A stretch of 64,000 nucleotides of DNA. Source: Rhynchosporium graminicola (Eukaryota > Ascomycota > Leotiomycetes > Helotiales > Ploettnerulaceae). Made by a program: the position numbers and the translations under genes. Below the pieces are notes generated by a model. It was not told where the DNA came from. It did no database searches and worked only from the letters and a program-made list of their open reading frames with translations. The stretch spans positions 256,250-320,249 of the forward strand of contig FJUW01000053.1 of NCBI GenBank assembly GCA_900074885.1, in the 5' to 3' direction. Of the stretch, positions 25,054-36,410 are shown in pieces (position 1 is the first letter of the stretch; each line of letters begins with the position of its first letter).

Positions 25054-25595
25054 TTGTGTAAAAATGATATCTACGCCGCCATTCATCATGACCACGCTTG
25101 GGAGTCTGGCCAAACAGGAGGTTTTCTTTCGGTCCTCTCAATCCCAGATTTCTCCAAAAAGAAAATTGGAAATTCATTGCTCGGAGCTGCTGCAGGCTTC
25201 ATTCAAACAATCGCGTTGAAATATGAACCATTTTCGAATGATGCCCTTGAGTTTTCTGTTGATGCCTTATTGAAGAGATAGAAAGGGAAATGTGGAGGGC
25301 TTAGTGGAGATGGATGCTCATGAAGGTCGTCTAAAAGAAAGAGATCCGTCACGGCCTTGGCTCGGTGGCGTTTCCGACTCACCGTCGCAAGGGAGTCAGA
25401 GTAGGGAACAAGAGCGTCCGAGACGCGTACGCATCGAACCCGTCTCCTCACATTGGAATGAAGGATTCTTCGCTCTTCGGACTACAGATCATCATCAACG
25501 TCAACAGCTTCCCTACAACTGGTCTCACTGATCCGGTAGCTCCAAGATGTAGTATCATTGACGTATTGCAGAAACGACCTCCTCCAGAAGCTTAA

Positions 25596-26060
25596 GAGAT
25601 CTTGCTGCATAAAGCTGTGGGTAAATGGAAGAAACCCTACGTGAAGCAAGTTCTTGACAGAGGGACTGAGGATCTAGAGGGCCTGAATAAGAACATTGAA
25701 ACGGTGCTGGTCAGAGCGGTATCCAAGGGCGATAAAGATATCACACAACTCTTACTGGAGTATGGCGCTCATCTTACAGCCAGACTGTCAGGTGCGGATT
25801 CGCCTCTACATATCGCTTGTGCGAATGATAACATGATTATATTGAAGTACCTGGCTGACACGAGGAGAGTTGATTTATGTTAATTCAATGCGAAGGGAAG
25901 GGATAGACGACGTTGAATGTTGCGGGGTTGAAGAGACATAAGGATTTTGCATTGGTATCTTGCTCGAGGCGGGAGCGAATCCGAACGCCAGACCGTTGGG
26001 TCAGGATGAGAAAACCATCTCGAAAGGACGCTGCTGGCTTTCGGGTCCCAGATAAAAATC
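25596..26060 (+). pseudogene. Ankyrin-repeat protein relic, frameshifted
   Basis: Three ankyrin-like segments follow each other but not in one frame. The first frame gives KDITQLLLEYGAHLTAR and SPLHIACANDNMIILKYL (about 25735-25875), ending in TAA at about 25880. A shifted frame then gives TTLNVAGLKRHKDF, and a third gives LLEAGANPNARPLG (about 25960-26000). The pattern is the usual helix-turn-helix ankyrin consensus. At least two frameshifts and one stop make it non-functional. The gene's former start is not identifiable. A short hydrophobic open frame just upstream (25054-25281) might belong to it. Ankyrin genes of this sort in fungi often sit on NACHT or HET-type proteins, but no such domain is visible here. 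Confidence 0.7.
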
Positions 26061-26160
26061 TTGTTCGTGTAGAAGCACTAACAATCAAGGATCGTGACAT
26101 TGTGATGCCGATGTCAAGCTCTCGCTTCGAGCTCGTACCGGTAAGCCCCACGACATGATA

Positions 26161-28745
26161 GACTTTTGCACAGTAAGCATTCTAATTTCTAAAGATAACT
26201 TGGCCAATGATTGGACAGAAAACTGCTCGACCGCAACTCTCCGAGAACAATGATAAGTGTCCGAGAATCCGAGGCAAGGATAGTTAGTACCCCACCCCAG
26301 CTTTGCTGGATGTCGCCGCTCTAAGCGAATCGTTCATGCCGCCAATCATATGATCTGAATGCGCTCGAGGAAGCGGATGCGAATGTAGCTTCACCTCGGC
26401 ATAGTATTTGGTTCCTAGAGTCCGTAATATATGAGAGAATAGAGGCGTCCGGATGGCGAGGAACCGAGCAAATGGATCCTGTGCTTCATGACGAAGGCTG
26501 CAGATATGTCTATATTTCGGTGTAGACCGTTCAACGCGAATGCGAAGGAAGCTTGATATACCGACTGCTCGAGGGCCCGGATATTCTAGAAGAGGAAATG
26601 ATACTTCGATATGACACGAACGGAGGTTCAATCAAGCAGTCCGAACAAGTTGTTTAGCAGACTGGTTCGTAAGACTTTTGCATTATTTGAACTCGTTGAA
26701 TGGGATCGAGCATTTCTCTCAAGGAATGATTTCGGCTAAGATGGTTGTAAAAGCCCACCCTGTAGCTGAGATTGTGTACTGGGCTACACAGCCTTTGTCA
26801 CATATGACACGTGGAGTTCTTGCAAGCCCTCTGCTATATATACTGCATCTTCAGTACTTACCTTGATTACTATGCAATGAAATGAAATGCGACCTTCTCA
26901 GCATGAGACAATCCCTTAATCTTATGATGAGTCAAATTTCGAGCCGACTCCGAATTTGAAAGGCATGAATCTACATCAATTTTCTACCTCGAAGTCTTTC
27001 CAATATATAGTAACATGTCCGGTGGGCTGATTGAAGGACTTACATGCGGAGGTAGATCGAACCAGCGCGGGAGAACTAGAACGGGACCGTCGAATATTAG
27101 TCCTAAAGTCAGCCCTACGAGTCTGTCAGCAGCTTCCTACAACATCCAGGCCATCCAACATCTTCGTAGAACGTAACGACCAAGACCACGACATTAAAAA
27201 GACAACCAGAAGACCTGGCTCCGACTGAACATGCCCTGGCTACTCGTGCAGGATGACGTTGCCTAGTAACGTAGCTCGTAGATACAACACAGTAGACCAT
27301 GTTAGTGTATAAGCCCCGAGTACTCGGTGACAGCTTATGGAATATATATCCGCACTATGCGAGCACCTGTGTCATCCCCCGCTGGGTATCATTTGCGGGG
27401 CCGAGGTTGCTGACCGCATGCTATTGATCAACGTGGGAGAGTTGCTGATTCTCGCTTAGCAGAATTTCCCGCTGGAGCTTCGTTTCATATGGCATCGACT
27501 AGCCGATTCTGTAGGTAGCAAGAAGTGCTCGATCCTGCTGGAAATTAAATTGATTTGGCACCGAGGGTTGTCCGATGTAAAAAAATCAAACGTCGAATCA
27601 GGAAAGTGTGTCGCAAACTATGGCCAGAAATCTTGGCTTGACCCCCAAAATCCAACACACCACCACTGAAATACAGATCTGATAGCCAGAGATAATATTG
27701 ATTTGTTGGCCCGCACCCACACGCTCACTTATATTGCTGCACAAGGGATTGAAGTCATTGGGAATGAGTCCGGGAAAAGGTCCGATGATCGATAGAAGGG
27801 GTGGACGATCGGTGAAGTACTCTTAAATTGAATATCAATGACATTTATCAGTTGACTAGATCAATGGTGTTTGCTATGATCTTGAGGTGGATCTGACAGA
27901 GAGCTTGCCGACATCACTGCGAATCAAAAAATCGTTCAGCCCTAAATAATCGAGATAAGCGCCGGCTCAATGCAGGTCCGCAAGTCGGTTGGTGCAGAGC
28001 TCGATCCAACCAACGAACAGACCCCCTTTCGGGACACTGGAAAATACTGTGTGTCTGCCACTATGCGGCACCATTCACTTGGAGGAAGCCATGAATGTGT
28101 GAATTCTGAACACAGAAGGCAAAAAGGAACCTCTACCAACCATAAATCAAAAATAGCCCCTACAAGTTAACGGAAGAAAGACTAATAGCCAGCATAGCTG
28201 TAGGTTCCGTGAAGATGTTAAAAATGGAATCGACGTAGGGAGACAATCCTGCGTTCATTTCTACTGGCCGACCTCGTCTTTCGTGACGTTGACGAATAAA
28301 ACGTCCCGGTGGATGCCTCCGCGCTTAAGGTGCTTACTGCCCACTTATATCAGCTATCTAAACATTAAGATGTGATATTAAACCAATGCTGACTGCAGAG
28401 TAGTATGCATGTTGCTTGAAACTCCAAGTAAGTTTGAGCTTGGTCCAATGGCCCGTCAGAAGCTTCGCCTTATGTTCCGAAAGTCCTGGTGGCCCTATTT
28501 AAGCTTGCAGAGATATAGGAAGGACTACTGCGATACGCAGACCCCCTAATGTGACACAAGTTCGGCTGTGTAGAGGTTGCCAGTAATGCACGCTGGCAAC
28601 GTCTCATTCGAGAATCATCTAAAATTCTCGGCAACTCCGAACACTGCTCGAACTCGGTGGTGCACAATTCTTCGAATGTAAAGCTGAAGGTCCGCACGAT
28701 TGATTCGAATCATGTCCAGTGTAAGTGCTCGAGTGCTGAATCAGG
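26161..28745. other. Gene-poor stretch, about 2.6 kb
   Basis: Only short open frames occur. 26290-26640 may be further decayed ankyrin-like sequence, but this is too weak to call. A 12-bp palindrome (CCGAGTACTCGG) lies at 27316-27327. The last few hundred bases should include the promoter of the Zn2Cys6 gene. Confidence 0.45.
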
Positions 28746-30665
28746 ATGGAGAAACAAGTAAGACCACAGATCAAGAAGAATAGATCATCAGGCAAACACT
28801 CTCGTACAGGTTGTGGTACGTGCAAGTAAGTGTCTGCTTGTGGGTTCCTACATCCTCGAAGGTACTGACTTTGTGTAAGGATACGTGAGTAAAAAGCTGC
28901 CAATTTTTTTTATCTGTGCCACTTGGCCGTTAGGGGCATCTACTCTTCGCCACCCATTAAGCTGTATCGAACAAAGCTTCTGACAGATACTTATGCTCTC
29001 AGGTCGAGTCAAATGTGACGAAGGAAAGCCAGTAAGTTACCTCTCCAACTCTTGATTCCTCTGGCCGACCATCAGACGTGCAGTCGATGTGAGAAATTTG
29101 GCATCGCCTGCGATGGATACCTTCATCAATCCAGGACACCGAGTCCAAGATCGCGGTCTGAAGGACCCAGACTAGCACCACGAATAAGAACGCCCTCTTT
29201 GCCATCAGTCTCGAGGTCGCCTCTGGAGTCGATATTCGGAACAGACGATGGGGAGGGTTACTTCAGCGTGTTCCAAAACCAGACCTCTTTCCAAATGACA
29301 CCATTTTTCGATTCAGAATCCTTTCGCATGTTCATTCTTCAATCTTGCGGTGTACCGTCGATCAGGCATCTGGTCATGGCGATAGGAGCTCTAGCCAAGT
29401 CGTGTATGACACCTCATCAGCACAAAAGCGAGACTTCTGAACGAATCAATGCTGCTTACAAGGCACATCATGGAGCCGCGATCCAGGAGTACTCCAAAGC
29501 GCTCAACTTAATGAGGCAAGCAAGTAGCCATGGTCGCCAGGATTTAAGAACGACTTTGACTGGCTCTCTACTGATCGCCTGTTTCGAAGGTGCACATGGA
29601 AACTTCTTTCTTGCAGATGCTCAGATCGAGAGCGGATTGAACCTGTTAGGAAGCTGGCGAAGGGCTCAAACGCCAGTGGGCTACACTTGCTCTAGTTTCT
29701 CATCTCCCGTTACAGACGAGGTTGATGATATTCTGATACAAGCATTTCGCGGTCTCGAGATCCAAAGCAGCTTGTTCGGCACTAAATACACCACACAACA
29801 GCACCGATCGATGATGTACGAAGGAGAAGATGATGTCCAAGATATGCCTGTCCTTTTCACAAGCTACCAGATGGCGCAAACATATCTTGAACTCATAGTT
29901 CGGCGCCTGCTGCACTGGATGTACAGCGCTGAGTTATCGGGCAATCAAGGAACAGGAATAGATATCCATATCACCGATGACAAATGTGTTCAGGAACAGC
30001 ACACAGAAGACAAATCCCTCTACCACTTCACAGTCCAGTGTGTCGAGCAGCATTCAAACCTTCAATTCGAATATATCCACTATTTTTCCCAATTGGAGAG
30101 ATGGAACACCTCTTTCGAATCATTTCTTCGACAATCTCAAACACCTGGACGGAAACTGACCTCAAATCTACTCTATTTGGGCTCCAAAGCCTGCGTGTTG
30201 CTTATGAATACTGTAGTGGGAAAGATAAACATTCTTCCTGGACAGGACCGAGCGAACATAGAAGACATTGTCCAGCTCTCTAGGGCTGTCTTCGAAGGTC
30301 TCCAAGTGAGGTCAATGACACACTTCACAGTCCTGCATGGCTCAATCGACCCATCCCGACTGGCGGAAATACTCCACGACCCAAGTCGACAGTCTCGAAT
30401 GGACGCTATTGGTATCCTGTTAAGGTGGCCACGGGAAGAGGGCACATCGAGTAGTATCTGCATGGGCCAAGCCTTCAAGTGCGCCCAATTAACCAAAGCT
30501 AATAAGCTCAGCACGCCTCGCACGCCTGATGAAATGCCTCAATTGAGAGAAAGCGCCACCCAAGAAACTTTAGGAAAGGACTTGTATGCGATGGAAGTGG
30601 CATATCAAGGCTTCCTGATACCTGATGAAATTACGATGCAACAGGGGAGGAGGACTATCTCATGA
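28746..30665 (+). CDS. Zn2Cys6 (zinc binuclear cluster) fungal transcription factor with a 5-nt micro-exon
   Basis: A nuclear DNA-binding regulator of the fungal C6 type. Exons are 28746..28825, 28880..28884 (five bases), 29003..29031 and 29076..30665; introns are 54, 118 and 44 nt, all GT-AG. The spliced N-terminus contains the full cluster TGCGTCKIRRVKCDEGKP followed by TCSRCEKFGIACDGY, i.e. the six cysteines in canonical spacing after a basic region. Skipping the micro-exon would put a stop just after the first Cys pair, so it is required. The rest (567 aa in all) has a Ser/Pro-rich linker and then helical middle-region segments such as SCGVPSIRHLVMAIGAL and AIGILLRWPREEG, typical of ascomycete-specific C6 factors. 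No adjacent target cluster is evident, so the regulated pathway is unknown. Confidence 0.9.
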
Positions 30666-33312
30666 GTCAAAACTCCTGCATGTAGGGGTGGGTATGTGTT
30701 TGTAGCCCATGTCCTGTCTTTCTTGACCATGCTGATAACTTTCAAAGTTGAATCGGACGCATTTCCCTGGTCGGATAGACAACATAGGCGTTTCCTATGG
30801 GAGAACATAGGAGCTGGATCCGACATGGAAGCACGTGACGGATAGAGATTGCAATTGGCCCCCAAGGTGTCCAGCTGCATTCTATGAATTAGTCGGTCGT
30901 TTCTAGGCAGTAATTGATAATCGCTAGACTAGCTGCGAAGAGTGAGGAAGTGAAAGGTGCATAGGTAATGGATGATTGAGAAGTTGTTAGATCAGAGGGG
31001 AGAAGGAAAGGAAGGAGGTTGATTTTAGATATTTTAGCGTCAAATTAGCGCGTGCTGACAACTCAGCATCACATCTGGTGTGGTGCTGCTGCCAGAATAT
31101 CCTCACGCATTCTCTTCTGCTGGTCAATGGAAGTATTATATTTTCTGCTAGTCACACCTTCTGATGATCTGCTTGAGCAAGCTAGTTACTCAGATTATCC
31201 ACCAACTAATCGTGGTCCAAGCGGATTCCACAAGCACATCTGTCCTTCAAATACTCCTCAAATTTCCATCCCAATACCATAGATCAATTTATCAATTCAA
31301 CCTTACATTGATTATGTATTGATAGGAAATTTTATATTGTCTGACTTCCGCTTTCTATGTTCTAAGTTGAATCCGTCCTTTCTCCCTCGACTAGAAGACC
31401 TAGATCTATGATTGTCACATATGAATATATATCCATAGAGATGTAATTGTGCTCTTAATTACACTCCTAGCGTACATCAAAACAGCCCACTTATCGACTC
31501 TCTCTCCAAAGCCCTTATATATCCTGCCATCTTCTTTCTCCCCGTTCTCTTCAACATCATATTTCAAATCTCCTTCCAGCAGTCATACTTATCAGTTCCC
31601 ACCTTCGTCAACAGGGAGGGGCCCCCAAAAGTGGTGCGGTCAACTCCCACTTTTACCTCAGTGTTAGCAATGCATTTCCAATCCCTCCTTCTTCCCCCAC
31701 GTACCCGTCAACCCTCGTAATACCTTTGTACTCCATCTTGAACTCTATCAACATCCTCCTCCATTTTGTCGCAGATTCATGTGCTGATAACTCTCTATTT
31801 CCTGATTCTTCAACCTCATTTTCCCATCACGAGACGACTCGTCAGTCCTCTTGCGAGCTTGCAAAACTTGCGCTGATATGGATAATTGGTGCGACTTACA
31901 CGACAGGATGATATACGGGAAAGTGCTCTTTTCTCCGATGTGGTGTTGAGGAGCGAAGCGGATTTCGATTGGTATTAGGCTTTCAGGCATATTTGCGTTC
32001 CATCTGCTGTTTGGGAGCTATTCATTCTAGAGGAGGGGAAGCTTGATATACTTTGCTCACAAAAATTTCCTCAGCACAAGTTGGTCCTGGAGACGGAACA
32101 TTTTGATGCTCGAGCCTTACTCAATGGAAATTGGTACCACAAGTTTGTCTATGAGGGGTAGGGATGATATCTATAAAACGTATTTGAGGCCGAGATGGAG
32201 GTGTGAAAGTAGCTTGTATCTCACGATCCGTCTTGAGCGTCAATGATTACCCGAATTCAGACTCATGAATGACTTCGTAGCACTCTTCGAGTTTCTAGGT
32301 TGCGAAACGAACTATTATATGTAACATGAACACAGCTTTGTCTCTCGCTAACAACAACTTAGTACAAGTACTCTTTTGATTTTCCGATCAGTCCTAACCA
32401 ACTTTAAAGTAGCATTTTTTGAAAAGGCCTGTACTTAAAAGAGAAATAATAGTCCGATTTACTCACCTAGCAGTCTCGTGATCGGACTACTAGTGTCAGA
32501 AAGTACCTAGTGAAATAGACGATGTAGACTTTACCGGAGGTCCGGAGTAGCGTGATACTAGTAATTAGTGCACACACAACTTACATAGGTCTCCCTGTGT
32601 TATATAGGACCTTGAAAGTCATCTTCAATTTCATTAAACAGAGGTGGGGACCGTTTCCATCTTGGTTTGTCGAGTGTATTGGGGTCGGGCTGGGTAGCTT
32701 TTTATAAAAGTACTGCTTATCTGCCTTGTGAAGGTTTAAAGAAATATACGTTGCGGCAGGGCCATTGTGAATGAATTTGATTTTGTAATTTCACATACTT
32801 ACTGGAAGCCTTTAATCGTAGGTTCTGGTAGCGTCACACTTGCACTACAATAGGCAGGCCCTGAACATGCCGCCCAGTTGCTGACTTCGCTTAAATACCT
32901 TGTCCAGGCAACGACAGCACCTGGGCGCTCTGAAAACCTTCACCTTCGAGCCTCAAGTATCGTAAAGCTGATTTATGCAACGTCTCGTATTCACCTGAGC
33001 ATATTCACCTGTAGATTCGAATTCGGCCACAAAATTGCCTGCAGGCTTCAATTGCTTTCAAGTTTAATTTCTCTCGTATCTATTATGACATCACGACCTG
33101 CCTGACGTCGAAAATTTACCCAATACGACTGTAAACTGGTACGTTCAGTCTCGAATGTCTTTACCAAATCTAATAGTGTCCAGCTGTTATAATCCAAATA
33201 TCCAAGTCTCGAGCAAGATGTTAGATTCTAACGGAAACTCAACTGTGTTCGGGCTCACTATTCGAGATCATGACAGTCGTACTATGCAGCATATCTTGCG
33301 TGCCTACGATAG
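30666..33312. other. Intergenic, about 2.6 kb
   Basis: No supported gene. The right end (about 33084-33312) probably contains the true 5' exon and promoter of the RBR ligase gene; candidate ATGs lie at 33086 and 33155. Confidence 0.45.
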
Positions 33313-35010
33313 GCTCCCCGAAAACCCAAATCACCGACATTCGCTCTACCTGGCAACTATTCTCCAGCTACATACCCACGAAAGATTACTATTGATGATC
33401 ACGAGGTTGATACCGAGGATGATGAGAGTAACCACGGTGCCTCAACCCAGCTTGACGAATTCCCGGATCACATCGATGACATCTCCGATCGCGACGCCAT
33501 CTCCGATATCGACAGCATCTTAGCTGGCGACCTTGACGATGACCAGGATGATCAAGAAGAGAACTACGAAGAAGATAACAATGAAGATACCTTGGATCGT
33601 CGAATCGCAGCCAACGGCGCTCTGATTCGGGAGCTAGAAGCACAGGGTGCTGCAAATGATGCTGCGTTGGCTCGCGCTGCTGCTGCTCGTGATGCCATAA
33701 TGATTGACCTAGAGGATGGATATACATTCGCTGAACCCCAAGGAATGATTGATGATGAGCGCTCCCATGCTTCGGACGACACTCACAACCAAAATGATCT
33801 CGAGCTATATATCCCTGTTTACTCCGAGGAGAGGGGGTACACGCAGGATGAGTTAAGAGCGATTTACCGTCAAGACCTAAGCGTAGAACATAGGGTCAAG
33901 ATCCCCAGCGGCATTGCAGAATGCGAGATCTGTCAGGAGGACTTTCCTCTTGAGGATTTCCTCGAAAATATCACAGGTCATAATCACGATGATATGCTGT
34001 GTTGTTCTGGGTGTATTGAGAATGCTATCCTTTATAGTATTGAGGATGGTCGAGTCGACCGGGTTGGGTGTCCAATCTGTGGAACGATTCTCAATCATGA
34101 ACAGGTCTTGAAGTATAGTTCGGCGGAGACTCGGATTCGGTAAGTTGGACCCAGTCATCCGCAGTCTCACAAATTATCATTCCTAACAAAACACAGCTAC
34201 AACTACCTGATCCTATCGAACACACCTGGATTCATCATGTGTCTCGGTCCCAAGTGTGATCATGGACAGATGCATCCCGAGAACCACCGCGAGAATCCAG
34301 TCATGATGTGCGATTCATGCAACTTCCTCACCTGCGTCGTCCACAAACTCCCATGGCACCAGGGTTTCTCGTGCGAGGAGTTCGACGGCGACGAGTCCCA
34401 GATCGAGCGCCTTGAGGCTGATGAAGCTACGGCCAAGCTACTTTCTGAAAACTCAAAAGTGTGCCCAACCTGCAAGCATGGGGTTACTAAGACCGAGGGC
34501 TGTGATCATCTTGAGTGTAGGTCATGCTCTCAACTTCGTCTCCACCCATACTCCCACCTCCAATTTCCACTTCCTTGCCCCCGGGTTACAAAGTACACAA
34601 ACTAACCCCCATCTTCTCCCATAGGCCGCTGCGGCGAAGCCTGGTGTTGGGAATGTCTCGCATCGTGGCAAAACATCCTACGGATCGGCTTAACCGCACA
34701 CGCCCGGCACTGCTCAAACCATCCGGAACCCACGCGTCTCCTTAGCTCCGAGAAAGACGCCCGCGCTCGCACCATGGCCGAACTAGTTCACGGTGGTCCT
34801 GTGTCTGAAGCGCTAGCTAAAGCCAGAGATGCTCGCAATGAGAAACTGAGAGTCTTGTTGAGACCGCTGGCGCTGGAGGCGGCGGAGAAGAGAGCGATGG
34901 AGGAGGCGGGGAGGAAGAAGGAGGTTGGTGAGAGCCTGAGTGGGGGTGGGAACGGGAGTGGACCGGCGAGGAAGAAGGTTAAGCTTGTGCAGGCTTGGGA
35001 GGAGCGGTGA
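33313..35010 (+). CDS. RBR-type (RING1-IBR-RING2) E3 ubiquitin ligase, 5' end uncertain
   Basis: RBR ligases take ubiquitin from an E2 on RING1, carry it as a thioester on a RING2 cysteine and pass it to substrate. Supported exons are 33313..34139, 34197..34516 and 34625..35010 (introns 57 and 108 nt; the first has branch point CTAAC). The N-terminal part is acidic. RING1 begins CEICQEDF and ends VGCPICG. The IBR region has CLGPKCDHGQMHP and MMCDSCNFLTC. RING2 has CPTCKHG, then GCDHLE leading across the second intron into CRCGEAWCWECL. The cysteine of GCDH (codon 34501-34503) is the predicted catalytic residue. The C-terminus is basic and Lys-rich. The frame is open from 33313, just after a TAG at 33310-33312 that could itself be an acceptor site, but contains no convincing start, so an upstream exon is likely. 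Confidence 0.87.
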
Positions 35011-36410
35011 CTTGTTTCGGAGCTTTGAATACGGATTTCAGCGGCATGAAATGATGAGATAAGATGAGAGCACCAATGGAGGTGAAGTGGGCGTTAGTGT
35101 TTGGAGGATATTTTCGGGATTGGGAATGGCGGTTTTCTTTTCAACAGGACGGGATTTTGTGACTTGCTTGCTATATTCAATTTATGTCACGAAGTCAGAG
35201 CCATGAAAAGAACTTGAGAAATCACTAAACTCCCATCTATTATCATGACTTCACAGCATGAATATTCGATTTAACCTCATTCCAGAACCTTGAATTTAAC
35301 ACCCAAATCCAACAACGCTCTAACTACCACGCCTTCTCAACTTCTTTCCTTACATCATATATCACCACTCCGCATATCCTCATCCGTAATCCCATACGAT
35401 GATAACTTCCTAACTGCGTTGACCCCGAGTAATAGTGGGAAGTGCAAATTTGCAACTGGATAACGCTAGAGCCCGACACATGGTGACGGCCACCATGGAA
35501 TTGGTAAGGCGATCTCATATCGGAAGAAGTGTTGTATGTAGAAAGTAAAGGCGAATGCTTGTGGATAATACTAAGTAAGACAAATCATAGAAAAGCAAGA
35601 ACAAGGCAAGCAAGCTATATGTCGATCCTCCGCCCTGGCCAAGAAAGGGACCATTGAAACCCGAAACCTAAAACTTTTTGACGTGGGATCGTCCGCATAC
35701 CATGTAAACTCTGATAATTGGTCGCCGTGGATTGCCGCTCATCACTTGATGACCAGGTAGGTAGTGTAATAATAGACAGACCGAGTTAGGCCATCAAAAT
35801 ATGCAATAAGGACCATCTGCCGGGACCTAGCTCAGACCAAAAGCAGAACATGTCCTGTGCCAATGTCGATGTCGTTGTGAAGATATTAACCAAGAGACGC
35901 GAGCTAAATTTCGATCGGGCACGTGACCTGGCTCAAAGTTCGTACTGAAAGCTATCCGTCCTTTACTTTAAAAAGAATTGCTCGCGCATGAATGCTGGTC
36001 AATCCTTCTCCTTCTCTTGTTGTGGTCTATTACGAGTTCTTCGAGGAATTCCGAGAAGTCATGGGGCCTGTCAAGTTTTTAATGGCATGTGAAATTCCAT
36101 GTGCAGGGCTGGACAGCCAGCAGAGATCCCTGTCCAGCCGAGGATAGGACGTCGACGTCAACAATCCATACCTTTCACGACTGGAGATATCTACACTTCT
36201 TCTATCAACACCAAAACCACAAACACCACAAGTGTTCCAGGACAACAAACATCTTCATCGTGGAATACGACGATACTGCAAAATGATGATCACAATCACG
36301 ACCATCCTCTTATGATCCCTGGACCAAGCTGCGCGTAGCAGCATCGAACAGCTTCACCAGATTTCCCCACACTCCACGACTTCGAGCTCCCCCCCACTCA
36401 ATCAATCACT
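35011..36410. other. Intergenic, about 1.4 kb
   Basis: Lies between two genes read in the same direction: 3' UTR of the RBR gene, then the promoter of the ABC transporter. A CT-rich and CCCCC-containing leader precedes the ATG at 36411. No other feature was seen. Confidence 0.5.

Noticed and set aside
27316..27327. 12-bp perfect palindrome CCGAGTACTCGG
   Set aside because: Isolated in a gene-poor region; a single palindrome of this size is expected by chance in 64 kb.
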